From: CAWBRT01 sp963791145
GTDB lineage: Bacteria > Acidobacteriota > Terriglobia > Terriglobales > Acidobacteriaceae
Reading direction: 5' to 3'
NCBI GenBank assembly: GCA_963791145.1
Contig: CAWBRT010000009.1
Coordinates: 62,001-126,000, forward strand
DNA length: 64,000 nt
Shown here one piece after another: positions 7,584 through 15,527 of this stretch; position 1 is the stretch's first letter, and each line of letters starts with the position of its first letter. The notes beneath the pieces were generated by a model. The model did not search any database and had not been told where the DNA came from. It saw nothing but the letters and a program-made list of their open reading frames with translations. Both the position numbers and the translations under genes were made by a program.

Positions 7584-9743
7584 ATGGCGACCAGTACGAG
7601 CACGGAAGCACAGCCTGCCAACGAGATAGCGCAAGGCCCTGTCGGTCAGCGGGTTACACGCGCTGACGGGCTGGAAAAGGTGCGCGGCGAGCCGGTCTAT
7701 TATGGCGACTTCAATCTGCCGGGCATGCTCTACGGGCGGGTGCTGCGCAGCCGCTATCCCCATGCCCGCATTCTCGAGGTCGACACCTCGCGCGCCAAGG
7801 CTCTGCCCGGGGTGGCCGCCGTCGCCGTCGCCGCCGATATTCCCGGCGCCAAGAAGATCGGAACGCGGATGCATCCGGGCGACCAGCCCATTCTCTGCCA
7901 AGACAAAGTTCGCTTCATCGGTGATGCCGTCGCCTTGGTGGCCGCCGAAACCCTGGAGATCGCGAGCGAAGCCATTGAGCTGATCGAGGTGCGCTACGAG
8001 GAACTGCCTCCCCTGCTCGATCCCAAAGAAGCCATGCTGCCCGGCGCGCCCCGCGTACATGAGGACCGCGACAACATCGTCCATCACTTCAAGCTGCGCA
8101 AGGGCGACGTGGCGTCGGCTTTCGACGCCTGCGCCGTCATCGTCGAGAACGTCTATGAGACGCCGCTGGTCGAGCATGCCTACCTGGAACCAGAAGGCTG
8201 CATGGCCGACAAAAGCGGACAGATGATGACCGTCTGGACGCCTACGCAGTGGGGCTTTGTCATCCGCGAACAGATAGCGGCCATGCTCAACTGCCCGTCA
8301 GAGGCGGTGCGGGTGATCACCACCAATGCCGGCGGCGGCTTTGGCGGAAAAGAAGACGCCTGCTCCGATACTGCCTGCCGCGCCGCCCTGCTCGCCCATC
8401 TCACCGGACGCCCGGTGAATTTGGTATACAGCCGCGAAGAGGCCATCATCAGCTCTTCCAAGCGCCATGCAGCGCGCGTCGAGTACAAGACGGGCGCCGA
8501 CAAGGACGGCCGGCTCCTGGCCATCGAAGCCCGGGCTTATCTGAATAAAGGCGCCTACGCCAGTGCCGGTGCTCTAACTCCTCCGGCCGGCGGGCTGACG
8601 GCCAATAGCGGATTCCATCTGCTCGGCCCGTACGACATTCCCAACGTGCACGTCGATGTCTACGACGTGTACACCAATCTGCCGTTCGGCGGCGCCATGC
8701 GCGGGCTGGGCGTGCCGCAGATGGCATTTGCGCATGAGTCGCAAATGGACGAGCTGGCCCATCGCCTGGGCATCGATCCCGTCGAAATCCGCCTGCTGAA
8801 TGGCCTGGAAGCGGGCAAGCGGACGGCCTCCAATCAGCTATTGGAGAATAGCGTCGGGTTGAAGGAGACGATCCGCCGGGCCGCCGAGCGCGCCGGCTGG
8901 AAGAGCTTCCGGCAGGAGAAGCGGGCCGAGGGCCGCATCCGGCGGGGCATGGGAATCGCCTCGTTTATCTTCCCGACCGCCCTTGGCGCTTGGCCCGAAT
9001 TCACCAACGCCACCATGGAGGTCGACCCGGAGACCAACCAGAGCAATCCATATCACGTTTACGCGTGGGGAACGCAGATCGCGGAGGTCGAGGTCGACAC
9101 GCGCACCGGCATGATTAAGGTCAAGCGCGTGGTCTGCGCGCAGGATGTGGGCAAAGCCATCAACCCGGCGATGGTCGAGGCGCAGATGCACGGCGGAGTT
9201 TCCATGGGCTTGGGCTTCGCGCTGAGCGAGGAACTGATCCTCAATAAGGGCCGGGTGCTGAATCCCTCGCTCGCCAATTACCTGATTCCCACCGCCGCGG
9301 ACACGCCGGAGATCGTCTCCATCATCGTCGAGGATCCCTATCCCGACGGCCCGTTTGGCGCCAAAGGAGTCGGTGAGCCGGGCGCGGTGCCGACGGCAGG
9401 CGCAATCGCCAACGCCGTCTTCGATGCCGTCGGAGTGCGCATAACCCGCTTGCCGATTACCGCCGAACGGGTGTGGAGAGCTTTGCAGGAGAAGCGTAAG
9501 GCGCGGAGCGTCGCCAGTGGCATCGTAGAGCCACGCGGAAGCGAGATCTGTTCCGAAGAGGTCGTGCATGATATTGCCAAAGTTTCAGTACCTGGCGCCC
9601 AAGAGCCTGGAGGAGGCCTGTGCCCTGCTCGGCCGCTATGGCCCGGAAGCGCAGGTGCTGGCCGGCGGCACCGATCTGCTGGTCAAGATGAAGACCGGCT
9701 TGCTGAAGCCGGCGTATCTTGTCTCGCTGAAACAGGTGGATGA
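7584..9743 (+). CDS. Xanthine-dehydrogenase-family molybdenum hydroxylase, large (Mo-pterin) subunit, apparently missing an internal segment
   Basis: The protein begins at an ATG with AAGGAGG and has the small N-terminal domain (GQRVTRADGLEKVRGE..Y..D), the Mo-pterin domain (TNAGGGFGGKED, NLPFGGAMRGLGVPQ) and the C-terminal catalytic motif GAKGVGEPGAVPTAGAI with the active-site Glu. GAMRGLG rather than AYxCSFR argues against form I CO dehydrogenase and for a xanthine/purine-type or related hydroxylase. Between FTNATMEV and DPETNQSNPYHVY (near 9015-9030) about 150 family residues, including the GQG pterin loop, seem absent although the frame is kept. The last ~60 residues overlap the next gene by 176 bp and look non-native, so a nearby indel probably hides a stop that would overlap the next ATG as ATGA. 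Confidence 0.8.
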   Translation: MATSTSTEAQPANEIAQGPVGQRVTRADGLEKVRGEPVYYGDFNLPGMLYGRVLRSRYPHARILEVDTSRAKALPGVAAVAVAADIPGAKKIGTRMHPGDQPILCQDKVRFIGDAVALVAAETLEIASEAIELIEVRYEELPPLLDPKEAMLPGAPRVHEDRDNIVHHFKLRKGDVASAFDACAVIVENVYETPLVEHAYLEPEGCMADKSGQMMTVWTPTQWGFVIREQIAAMLNCPSEAVRVITTNAGGGFGGKEDACSDTACRAALLAHLTGRPVNLVYSREEAIISSSKRHAARVEYKTGADKDGRLLAIEARAYLNKGAYASAGALTPPAGGLTANSGFHLLGPYDIPNVHVDVYDVYTNLPFGGAMRGLGVPQMAFAHESQMDELAHRLGIDPVEIRLLNGLEAGKRTASNQLLENSVGLKETIRRAAERAGWKSFRQEKRAEGRIRRGMGIASFIFPTALGAWPEFTNATMEVDPETNQSNPYHVYAWGTQIAEVEVDTRTGMIKVKRVVCAQDVGKAINPAMVEAQMHGGVSMGLGFALSEELILNKGRVLNPSLANYLIPTAADTPEIVSIIVEDPYPDGPFGAKGVGEPGAVPTAGAIANAVFDAVGVRITRLPITAERVWRALQEKRKARSVASGIVEPRGSEICSEEVVHDIAKVSVPGAQEPGGGLCPARPLWPGSAGAGRRHRSAGQDEDRLAEAGVSCLAETGG

Positions 9744-10437
9744 ACTGAAGGGCATTTGCCATCAGCCTGGGGTAGGCGTGGTGATCGGCGCGCGAACTAC
9801 CCACAATGAATTGGTCACCAGCCCCGTTCTGGCCGCCCGCTTTCGCTCGGTTTGCGCGGCGGCGGCCACCATGGCCGGCTACCAGATCCGCAACACGGGC
9901 ACAGTGGGCGGCAACCTGGTGAATGCCATGCCGTCGGCCGATCTGCCGCCGATCCTGATTGCCCTGGCAGCGAAGGTCCGCCTTGTCAGTCCCGCCGGCG
10001 AGCGCATGCTGGAGCTGGAGGAGTTCTTCGCCGCTCCGGGCAAGACGGCGCTGCAACCGGGCGAGATTCTGGCGTCGGTCATCATTCCCGAGCAGGCAAC
10101 CACCGGCAGTAATTACCGCAAGTTCGGTTTGCGGCAGGCCGAAGCATTGGCCGTGGTCGGGGTAGCCAGCGCGGTGACCATGCAGGGCGACGTCATGCAG
10201 GATGTACGCATCGCTCTCGGCGCGGTTGCACCGACGCCTATGCGCGCCCGCCAGGCCGAGACGCTGTTGCGCGGGCAGAAGGTGAACGAGAAGCTGATTG
10301 CCATGGCCTCCGGATTCGCCGCCGCCGTGGCGCGGCCCATCAGCGACATTCGTGCAAGCGCCGAGTATCGGCGCCATCTGGTCGAAATCCTTACCCGCGA
10401 TTCCATGCATGCGGCCATCGAGAAGGGTCACAGCTAG
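9568..10437 (+). CDS. Molybdenum hydroxylase FAD-binding subunit
   Basis: 289 residues, the usual length of CoxM/XdhB-type medium subunits. The FAD-binding (VAO/PCMH) signatures are VLAGGTDLLVKMKTG near residues 30-45 and TGTVGGNLVNAMPSADLPP near residues 109-128; a CO-dehydrogenase flavoprotein C-terminal domain follows. It transfers electrons from the 2Fe-2S subunit to FAD and then to an acceptor. It is the second gene of the large-FAD-FeS operon and precedes the 2Fe-2S gene by 43 bp. Confidence 0.93.
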   Translation: MILPKFQYLAPKSLEEACALLGRYGPEAQVLAGGTDLLVKMKTGLLKPAYLVSLKQVDELKGICHQPGVGVVIGARTTHNELVTSPVLAARFRSVCAAAATMAGYQIRNTGTVGGNLVNAMPSADLPPILIALAAKVRLVSPAGERMLELEEFFAAPGKTALQPGEILASVIIPEQATTGSNYRKFGLRQAEALAVVGVASAVTMQGDVMQDVRIALGAVAPTPMRARQAETLLRGQKVNEKLIAMASGFAAAVARPISDIRASAEYRRHLVEILTRDSMHAAIEKGHS

Positions 10438-10480
10438 TCTGCCCCTGACAAGCGCTGGTTGGGGCAGTGAGAGGTTAGAG

Positions 10481-11014
10481 ATGATTTCGGAGAGCAAGGT
10501 TCAAAACGATTTCCAGTTGAAGGTGAACGTCGTCGACGCCAAGCTGCACCCGGTGCGCCTGATGGTAAACGGCAGTGAGCGCCATGCCGAGGTCCAGGCC
10601 AATCTCACGCTGCTGGAGTTGCTGCGCGATCACTTCGGCCTGATGGGTACCAAGGTTGGTTGTGAAACCGGCCACTGCGGCGTCTGCACCGTTTTGCTCG
10701 AGGGTGAGCCGGTGAACTCCTGCCTGATGCTGGCGGTCGAGGCCGATGGCGCAACCGTTACCACCATCGAGGGCCTGGAGCGCGAGGGCCGTCTGGACGC
10801 GGTTCAGGAAGCCTTTCTCCGCCACGGCGCCGTACAGTGCGGCTACTGCTCGCCCGGAATGATCCTCTCAGGACGCGCTCTGCTGGATCGCAATCCCAAC
10901 CCCACGGCCGAGGAGGTACGCGAGGCCATCTCCGGAAACCTCTGCAGCTGCACGGGATACGTCAAGATCGTGGAGGCCATCCTGGACGCGGCTAAAGTGG
11001 AGACTAAAGGGTAG
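10481..11014 (+). CDS. Molybdenum hydroxylase 2Fe-2S subunit
   Basis: 177 residues from the ATG at 10481, which has GAGAGG upstream; an in-frame longer version would run back into the previous gene. Both clusters are complete: the plant-type ferredoxin motif CETGHCGVCTVLLEGEPVNSC and the C-terminal helical-domain motif CGYCSPGMILS ... CSCTGY. It shuttles electrons from the Mo-pterin site to the FAD subunit. The three subunits are in the order large, FAD, FeS, as in several purine-hydroxylase operons. Confidence 0.95.
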   Translation: MISESKVQNDFQLKVNVVDAKLHPVRLMVNGSERHAEVQANLTLLELLRDHFGLMGTKVGCETGHCGVCTVLLEGEPVNSCLMLAVEADGATVTTIEGLEREGRLDAVQEAFLRHGAVQCGYCSPGMILSGRALLDRNPNPTAEEVREAISGNLCSCTGYVKIVEAILDAAKVETKG

Positions 11015-11213
11015 ATTTCTGCACCGGCAAATCCCTCCGGATTCTGGGTTCTTATGCAGCCCAATTGTTGAAACTTCGGAAATTGATTGATTCTGGAGGA
11101 TTTTCCAGTTACTAAACTGTATACAGGCAAATGCCCGGGCGGCGAGTGAGAGAAGCGATTTGTGCGACACACGGGAACGCCACCAGCGGTTCGCATATCC
11201 AAGGAGGGGTGGT

Positions 11214-13064
11214 ATGGAGGGTTATACCAACCGGCTGCTAGAGTTCGATTTGACAACCGGCAAGGTTAAGGTTTGTGCTCCGGAAGAGGAACTTTACGAT
11301 AAATATTTGGGCGGCAGAGGCTTCGGCGCCCGGTTGCTGTATGATTTTCTGCCTGCCGGAGTCGATCCGCTCAGCGGCGAGAACATCTTGCTGATTCTAG
11401 CCGGACCGTTTACGGGCACGCCGGTGCCCGGGGCGAACAGATTCGTCGTAATCACCAAGTCTCCGGCCAGCCAAGGGTTTGTCGATTCTTACGCCAGCGG
11501 CCGCATAGCGGTGGAACTGAAATTCGCCGGCTATGACGGCCTCATTGTCAGGGGGAAGGCCGCCGGGCCGTCCTACATTTACATTGAGGACGACAAGGTC
11601 GAAATCAGAGACGCCACCTTTCTATGGGGCAAAGATACCTTTGAAACCGAGGATCTAATCCGCGCGGCTCTGGGAGACCACGAGGTTGGAGTCTGCTGTA
11701 TTGGTCCTGCCGGCGAACGCATGGTAAATTTCGCCACTATCAATGCCGACTACTATCGTCAGGCTGGGCGCGGAGGCGTTGGCGCCGTCATGGGCGCCAA
11801 AAACCTCAAAGCGGTCGTGGTCAAAGGCAGCAGGGGGGTCAAGAGCCATAACCCCACCAAACTGCTGTCGCTGGTTCATGACAGTATCGCCAAGCTTTCC
11901 GATAGCACGGTAGGCAAAGCCAGGATACGGTATGGCACGCCGCTGACCCTCAATATAACCAACGCCGCTGGCATGCTGCCGACCAGCAATTTTCGCAAGG
12001 GCCAATTCGAAGGAGCCGAGAAAATCAATGCCGAAGCCTGTGAGGCCTCGACCATAAAGAGCCGCGCCTGCTATGGCTGCAGCGTCGGCTGCGCCAAGAT
12101 CATGGAGGCCAAGGAAGGCAAGTACAAGGGCAACATCGTCGAAGGACCGGAGTACGAGACTCTGGGACTGCTTGGCTCCAATCTGGAGATTGACCAACTG
12201 CCGGCGGTGATTCAGGCCAACATTCTGTGCGACCGGCTAGGGATCGACACCATTTCTACCGGCAATGTGCTCGGTTTTGTCATGGAGTGCATGGAACGAG
12301 GGTATTTGAGGCCGGAGGACGTTAACGGCCTGCACGTGGAGTTCGGCAGCGCAGAGCCGGCCCTGCAGTTGATTCGCGATATCGCCTATCGCCATGGGGC
12401 AGGAGATTGGCTGGCGGAAGGAGTTCGGGGCGCTGCCAGAAAGATCGGCAACAACTCGATCGATTTTGCCATGCAGGTAAAGGGCTTGGAGTTTGCGGCC
12501 TATGATCCGCGAATCGGCTACGGAACCGCCCTGGCGTATGCCGTAAATCCTCGCGGAGCATGCCACCGAAGGGCTTGGCCGCCGGCGGTAGAGGTGCTGG
12601 GTAAAGAAAACCCCTGTGAAACGGAAGGCAAGGCCGAAATAGTAAAGCGCCTTTATGATGAGAATTCAATTCTCCATTCCCTGCTGGTCTGCGATATGCC
12701 GTCCAAGTTCACACCCTTGAAGCCGGCCGATTATGCCGGCTACTATGAGGCGGTAACCGGGAAACCGATGACCGTCGAGGAGTTGATGACGATAGCCGAC
12801 CGCGTGGAGACGATGATCCGACTGTTCAATAACCGGGAAGGTTTTAGTCGGGCCGACGATACTTTACCGCCGCGAGCGTTCAAGGAGGGTTTGTTAAACG
12901 GTCCTGCCCAAGGGCGTTTTATTCCGCGGGAGGCGCTGGACGCAATCATGACAGAGTTCTATGCACTGAGGGGCTGGGACGACCAGGGCATACCGTCAGC
13001 CGAAACGCTGACCAGGCTTCAAGTGTCACGGGAGAGAGGGACGCCATTATGCGATTGTCAGTAG
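11214..13064 (+). CDS. Aldehyde:ferredoxin oxidoreductase (AOR) family tungsto/molybdo-enzyme
   Basis: 616 residues, the standard AOR length. The ATG at 11214 is preceded by AAGGAGGGG, so it is chosen over an in-frame ATG-less extension. AOR N-terminal domain: YLGGRGFGARLLYDFLPAGVDPL; pterin-binding region: ASGRIAVELKFAGYDGLIVRGKA and AGRGGVGAVMGAKNLKAVVVKG. The [4Fe-4S] ligands are CYGCSVGC plus a distal Cys in LLVCDMPSKF. The family oxidises aldehydes or, in relatives such as BamB, acts on acyl-CoA substrates; the substrate here is unknown. It overlaps the ferredoxin-like gene by 16 bp, so they should form a complex. Confidence 0.92.
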   Translation: MEGYTNRLLEFDLTTGKVKVCAPEEELYDKYLGGRGFGARLLYDFLPAGVDPLSGENILLILAGPFTGTPVPGANRFVVITKSPASQGFVDSYASGRIAVELKFAGYDGLIVRGKAAGPSYIYIEDDKVEIRDATFLWGKDTFETEDLIRAALGDHEVGVCCIGPAGERMVNFATINADYYRQAGRGGVGAVMGAKNLKAVVVKGSRGVKSHNPTKLLSLVHDSIAKLSDSTVGKARIRYGTPLTLNITNAAGMLPTSNFRKGQFEGAEKINAEACEASTIKSRACYGCSVGCAKIMEAKEGKYKGNIVEGPEYETLGLLGSNLEIDQLPAVIQANILCDRLGIDTISTGNVLGFVMECMERGYLRPEDVNGLHVEFGSAEPALQLIRDIAYRHGAGDWLAEGVRGAARKIGNNSIDFAMQVKGLEFAAYDPRIGYGTALAYAVNPRGACHRRAWPPAVEVLGKENPCETEGKAEIVKRLYDENSILHSLLVCDMPSKFTPLKPADYAGYYEAVTGKPMTVEELMTIADRVETMIRLFNNREGFSRADDTLPPRAFKEGLLNGPAQGRFIPREALDAIMTEFYALRGWDDQGIPSAETLTRLQVSRERGTPLCDCQ

Positions 13065-13462
13065 ATAAACAGAAATGTACCGGCTGCGAAACATGCGAAA
13101 TTGTTTGCGCCGTGGTTCATACCGGAGAGTTCAATCCCCGCAAAGCCAACATCCGCGTCCCCTTTACCCATCCGTTGCCCAGTGCTCCAGTTATCTGCAT
13201 CCAGTGCCCCAAGCCGACCTGTGTTGAAGCTTGTCCCGAGAACGCCCTTGAACTGAAGGAGGAATCCGGCATCGTGGCGCTGGATTCGACAAAGTGCAAC
13301 GGCTGCGGCCAATGTGTGGACGCTTGCAAGTTTCACGCGATTTTCCTTGATGCCGAGGCTCATCTGGCGCGGAAATGCGACGTCTGTAATGGAAGCCCCA
13401 GGTGTATCGAGTTTTGCCAAAAGGGGGCCCTCTCCATAAAGGAGATAAAACGAGTGGTATAG
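13049..13462 (+). CDS. Ferredoxin-like electron-transfer subunit of the AOR enzyme (four 4Fe-4S motifs)
   Basis: 137 residues with four cysteine clusters typical of HycB/AOR-associated iron-sulfur subunits: CTGCETCEIVC, CIQCPKPTCVEAC, CNGCGQCVDAC and CDVCNGSPRCIEFC. It starts 16 bp before the AOR stop, showing translational coupling. In known AOR complexes such a subunit takes electrons from the tungsten enzyme and passes them to a further partner; no such partner gene is seen downstream. Confidence 0.92.
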   Translation: MRLSVDKQKCTGCETCEIVCAVVHTGEFNPRKANIRVPFTHPLPSAPVICIQCPKPTCVEACPENALELKEESGIVALDSTKCNGCGQCVDACKFHAIFLDAEAHLARKCDVCNGSPRCIEFCQKGALSIKEIKRVV

Positions 13463-13490
13463 AGCTGGCTGCATAAATATGTTTTGAAGG

Positions 13491-13787
13491 GGCGGGGCTT
13501 CAGTGTGTGCGTGAGAACCCCATTTTTTACCGGTCCGACCCCATCATATTGGGGTCAGCGCGGCAATAAAGCTCACTATATGGCGTACGAAACTAGTTCT
13601 CACGCACACACTTCAGGGCCTGCGTGAGAACTGACTTTCCTTGTGACGAGTGGTACAAAGCCCGGAAAACAGCCCGCGAAGCGGGCAGAAGATAATAGCC
13701 CAGGGCGTGAGCCCTGGGTAAAGTGGCACAAAACGGATAAGCCCCATAGGGGCGACAGAGTTCTCACGCACGCTCTTCAGCCCCGCC
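13491..13787. repeat. Nested inverted repeats built from a GCGTGAGAAC unit
   Basis: Four copies of a GCGTGAGAAC core lie near 13508-13518, 13597-13606, 13622-13631 and 13761-13770 in alternating orientation. The outer arms (13491-13518 and 13760-13787) pair over ~28 bp with few mismatches and share GGCGGGGCT..GAAG; an inner pair (13502-13518 / 13596-13612) matches over 17 bp. The interior also holds short palindromes such as GCCCGCGAAGCGGGC, CCAGGGCGTGAGCCCTGG and CCCCATAGGGG. This is a dispersed-repeat type element, not a gene. Confidence 0.7.
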
Positions 13788-13808
13788 GTCCAGAGCCACC
13801 AATGATGC

Positions 13809-13944
13809 GGGCTTTACAGGCTGCTGAAAAACGCGCCGAAGCAACAAGCGAGGCGCTATTGGATGTGGGCATTACAGGATTGCCGCACAAGAACTTGTAT
13901 TCTCAACTGCCCGCAATCTGTTTTTCAGCAGCCCGTTTAGCCCC
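13809..13944. mobile_element. MITE-like element with GGCTGCTGAAAAA terminal inverted repeats
   Basis: The ends GGCTGCTGAAAAAC (from about 13819) and its complement GTTTTTCAGCAGCCC (to about 13933) form near-perfect inverted repeats. The similarity extends outwards to about 24 bp each side (13809-13832 and 13919-13944). No transposase is encoded in the ~110 bp between them. Ends reading GGCTGCTGAAAAA occur at termini of several transposon families, so a non-autonomous remnant is likely. Confidence 0.55.
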
Positions 13945-13993
13945 TGAGGGCATTGCCGGTTCTTGCCACACGCATTTATGCAGCAACCAGTCC

Positions 13994-14264
13994 TAGAGCC
14001 TGTTATTGACTTATAGGGCGGCAGCGACGGGAGCGGATTTTTCCGAGCGCGAGGAGCGAGGAGCGGCAAATACTGAAGTATTTTAGCGACGAGCGACACT
14101 GCGATCGGGAAAATCCGCCCCGTCCCGCAGGGTTGCGGCGCAAATCGGCCCAGACTTCGTTGTCGTCCTCGAACATGGAATCACCATGCCCCTCGGACTC
14201 CGCCTCGTCTGGCCCAATTTTCGCTCGCAACGCTGTCCGTCCTATAAGTTAATAACAGGCTCTA
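13994..14264. mobile_element. MITE with ~29-bp terminal inverted repeats and TA ends
   Basis: The left end TAGAGCCTGTTATTGACTTA and the right end, read on the other strand as TAGAGCCTGTTATTAACTTA, match over ~29 bp with two differences. The element is 271 bp and both ends finish in TA, as expected for IS630/Tc1-type insertion at a duplicated TA. The interior has no supportable ORF but contains further self-complementary segments (GGCGG..CGGGAGCGGATTTT opposite AAAATCCGCCCCGTCCCG). Confidence 0.65.
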
Positions 14265-14309
14265 GACAGGCAAGTGGCCTTGCGACCGTTTGAAAAGCAG
14301 GTCGATATC

Positions 14310-14591
14310 ATGATGATTTCGGTAAAAAGTATTGGTGTATTCCGTGAACAGTTTGGCTCGGGAGTGACGGTGGAGTTGAGCAATCCGCCTTATACCGCTG
14401 GACAACTGCTGCATGTCCTCAAGCAACGCTACGGATTGGATTTTGCCCGACAAGTATTGCCGGCAGACGGGCAGGGGAATGTGATGGCTTTGCTGGTTGA
14501 TGGAAGAAATATCAGCAGCCAGCAAGGATTGGACACTCCATTGAAAGAAGGGGCACAGGTATATTTTGCTGTGATGGTCGCTGGTGGTTAG
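14310..14591 (+). CDS. MoaD/ThiS-family sulfur carrier
   Basis: About 93 residues, the size of a MoaD beta-grasp protein, ending in the Gly-Gly tail (VMVAGG) that is adenylated and thiocarboxylated. The start is at the ATG pair at 14310/14313; the frame extends to 14274, but that stretch adjoins the MITE. Two sulfurs from such carriers build the dithiolene of molybdopterin/tungstopterin. Its position after an AOR gene suggests a carrier devoted to the pterin enzymes here. No MoaE, MoeB or MoaA is present in the window, so partners must be elsewhere. Confidence 0.85.
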   Translation: MMISVKSIGVFREQFGSGVTVELSNPPYTAGQLLHVLKQRYGLDFARQVLPADGQGNVMALLVDGRNISSQQGLDTPLKEGAQVYFAVMVAGG

Positions 14592-14798
14592 CTGACCGCT
14601 GTCCCAACTGTTCTCTGTAATACGAGCGCCGTGACCTTGAACCGGCTGACTTGGTCGGCAGTTTCCTGGCAGGCGAACAGATAAGACTCAGGAATGTCTA
14701 GTGTGGTAATCCGCCCTGACGTCAGCGCAAATTCTTGCATCCGCGTGCGGCCCGCACACGTCTTCTAAGGAGAGTGACTACTCCGGAGTGGAGCGCGA

Positions 14799-15389
14799 AT
14801 GCGAACCCGTTTGACCCTGTTGTCGATTCTTCTGCTGTCCTTGGGCGCGCAGCTTTTTGCGGCCGATGAGTACATCATCGACCCGGTCCATTCTTCCGCC
14901 AATTTCGCCGTCAAGCACCTGCTGGTCGGCACGGTGCACGGCCGCTTCAGCGAGCTTTCCGGCACCATTTCCTACGACGAAAAGGATCCGTCGAAATCCT
15001 CCGTTGTCGCCATCATCAAAACTGTGACGGTCAATACCGATAACCAGAAGCGCGACACCCACCTCCGCAGCGCTGATTTCTTCGAGGCCGACAAGTATCC
15101 GGAAATCCGCTTTGAGAGCACCAAGGTCGAGAAGGCCGGCGCCGGCGAGTTGATCGTGACCGGCAACCTGACCATGAAGGGCGTGACCCGCCAGATCACG
15201 CTGCCCGTTACCTTGGCGAAGGCGGAAGCCGGTGGCAAAGTGCGGCTCGGCGTCGAGACCGGCACCCGCCTGAATCGCTTCGATTACAACGTTTCCTACG
15301 ATCCCACCGGAACCACGGTCGGCAAGGAAATCACCATCGAGATCAATCTGGAAGCCGTAAGAAACGTCTCTCAGGCCGCCGCCAAATAA
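14799..15389 (+). CDS. YceI-family periplasmic lipid-binding protein
   Basis: 196 residues with a cleavable signal peptide (MRTRLTLLSILLLSLGAQLFA-AD). The mature part shows the YceI pattern: YIIDPVHSSANFAVKHLLVGTVHGRF, a central FFEADKYPEIRFEST and a GNLTMKGVTRQITLPV strand. YceI proteins are lipocalin-like barrels that bind isoprenoid or fatty-acyl ligands. GGAGTGGAG sits 8-16 bp before the ATG. Monocistronic, convergent with the next gene. Confidence 0.92.
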   Translation: MRTRLTLLSILLLSLGAQLFAADEYIIDPVHSSANFAVKHLLVGTVHGRFSELSGTISYDEKDPSKSSVVAIIKTVTVNTDNQKRDTHLRSADFFEADKYPEIRFESTKVEKAGAGELIVTGNLTMKGVTRQITLPVTLAKAEAGGKVRLGVETGTRLNRFDYNVSYDPTGTTVGKEITIEINLEAVRNVSQAAAK

Positions 15390-15527
15390 GCGAACTTTCC
15401 GTTGACACGATAAGGGGGGAATGCGGCGGAGTAGAGCCGACGAATCGCAACTCCTGTTTTGCCGCTCTATTTGCCGCGCGCGGTTCTTCTTCCCAGAACG
15501 GAATTTGAGTGGCTTCGTGGTGGGCGA

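Noticed and set aside
7584..11014. Form I aerobic CO dehydrogenase (coxL/coxM/coxS)
   Set aside because: The large subunit has GAMRGLG where CoxL has AYxCSFR; the motif and gene order fit other xanthine-dehydrogenase-family hydroxylases better.
13491..13787. Recurring GCGTGAGAAC units as a possible CRISPR array
   Set aside because: The units alternate in orientation, spacing is irregular and there are no unique spacers of constant length or cas genes.
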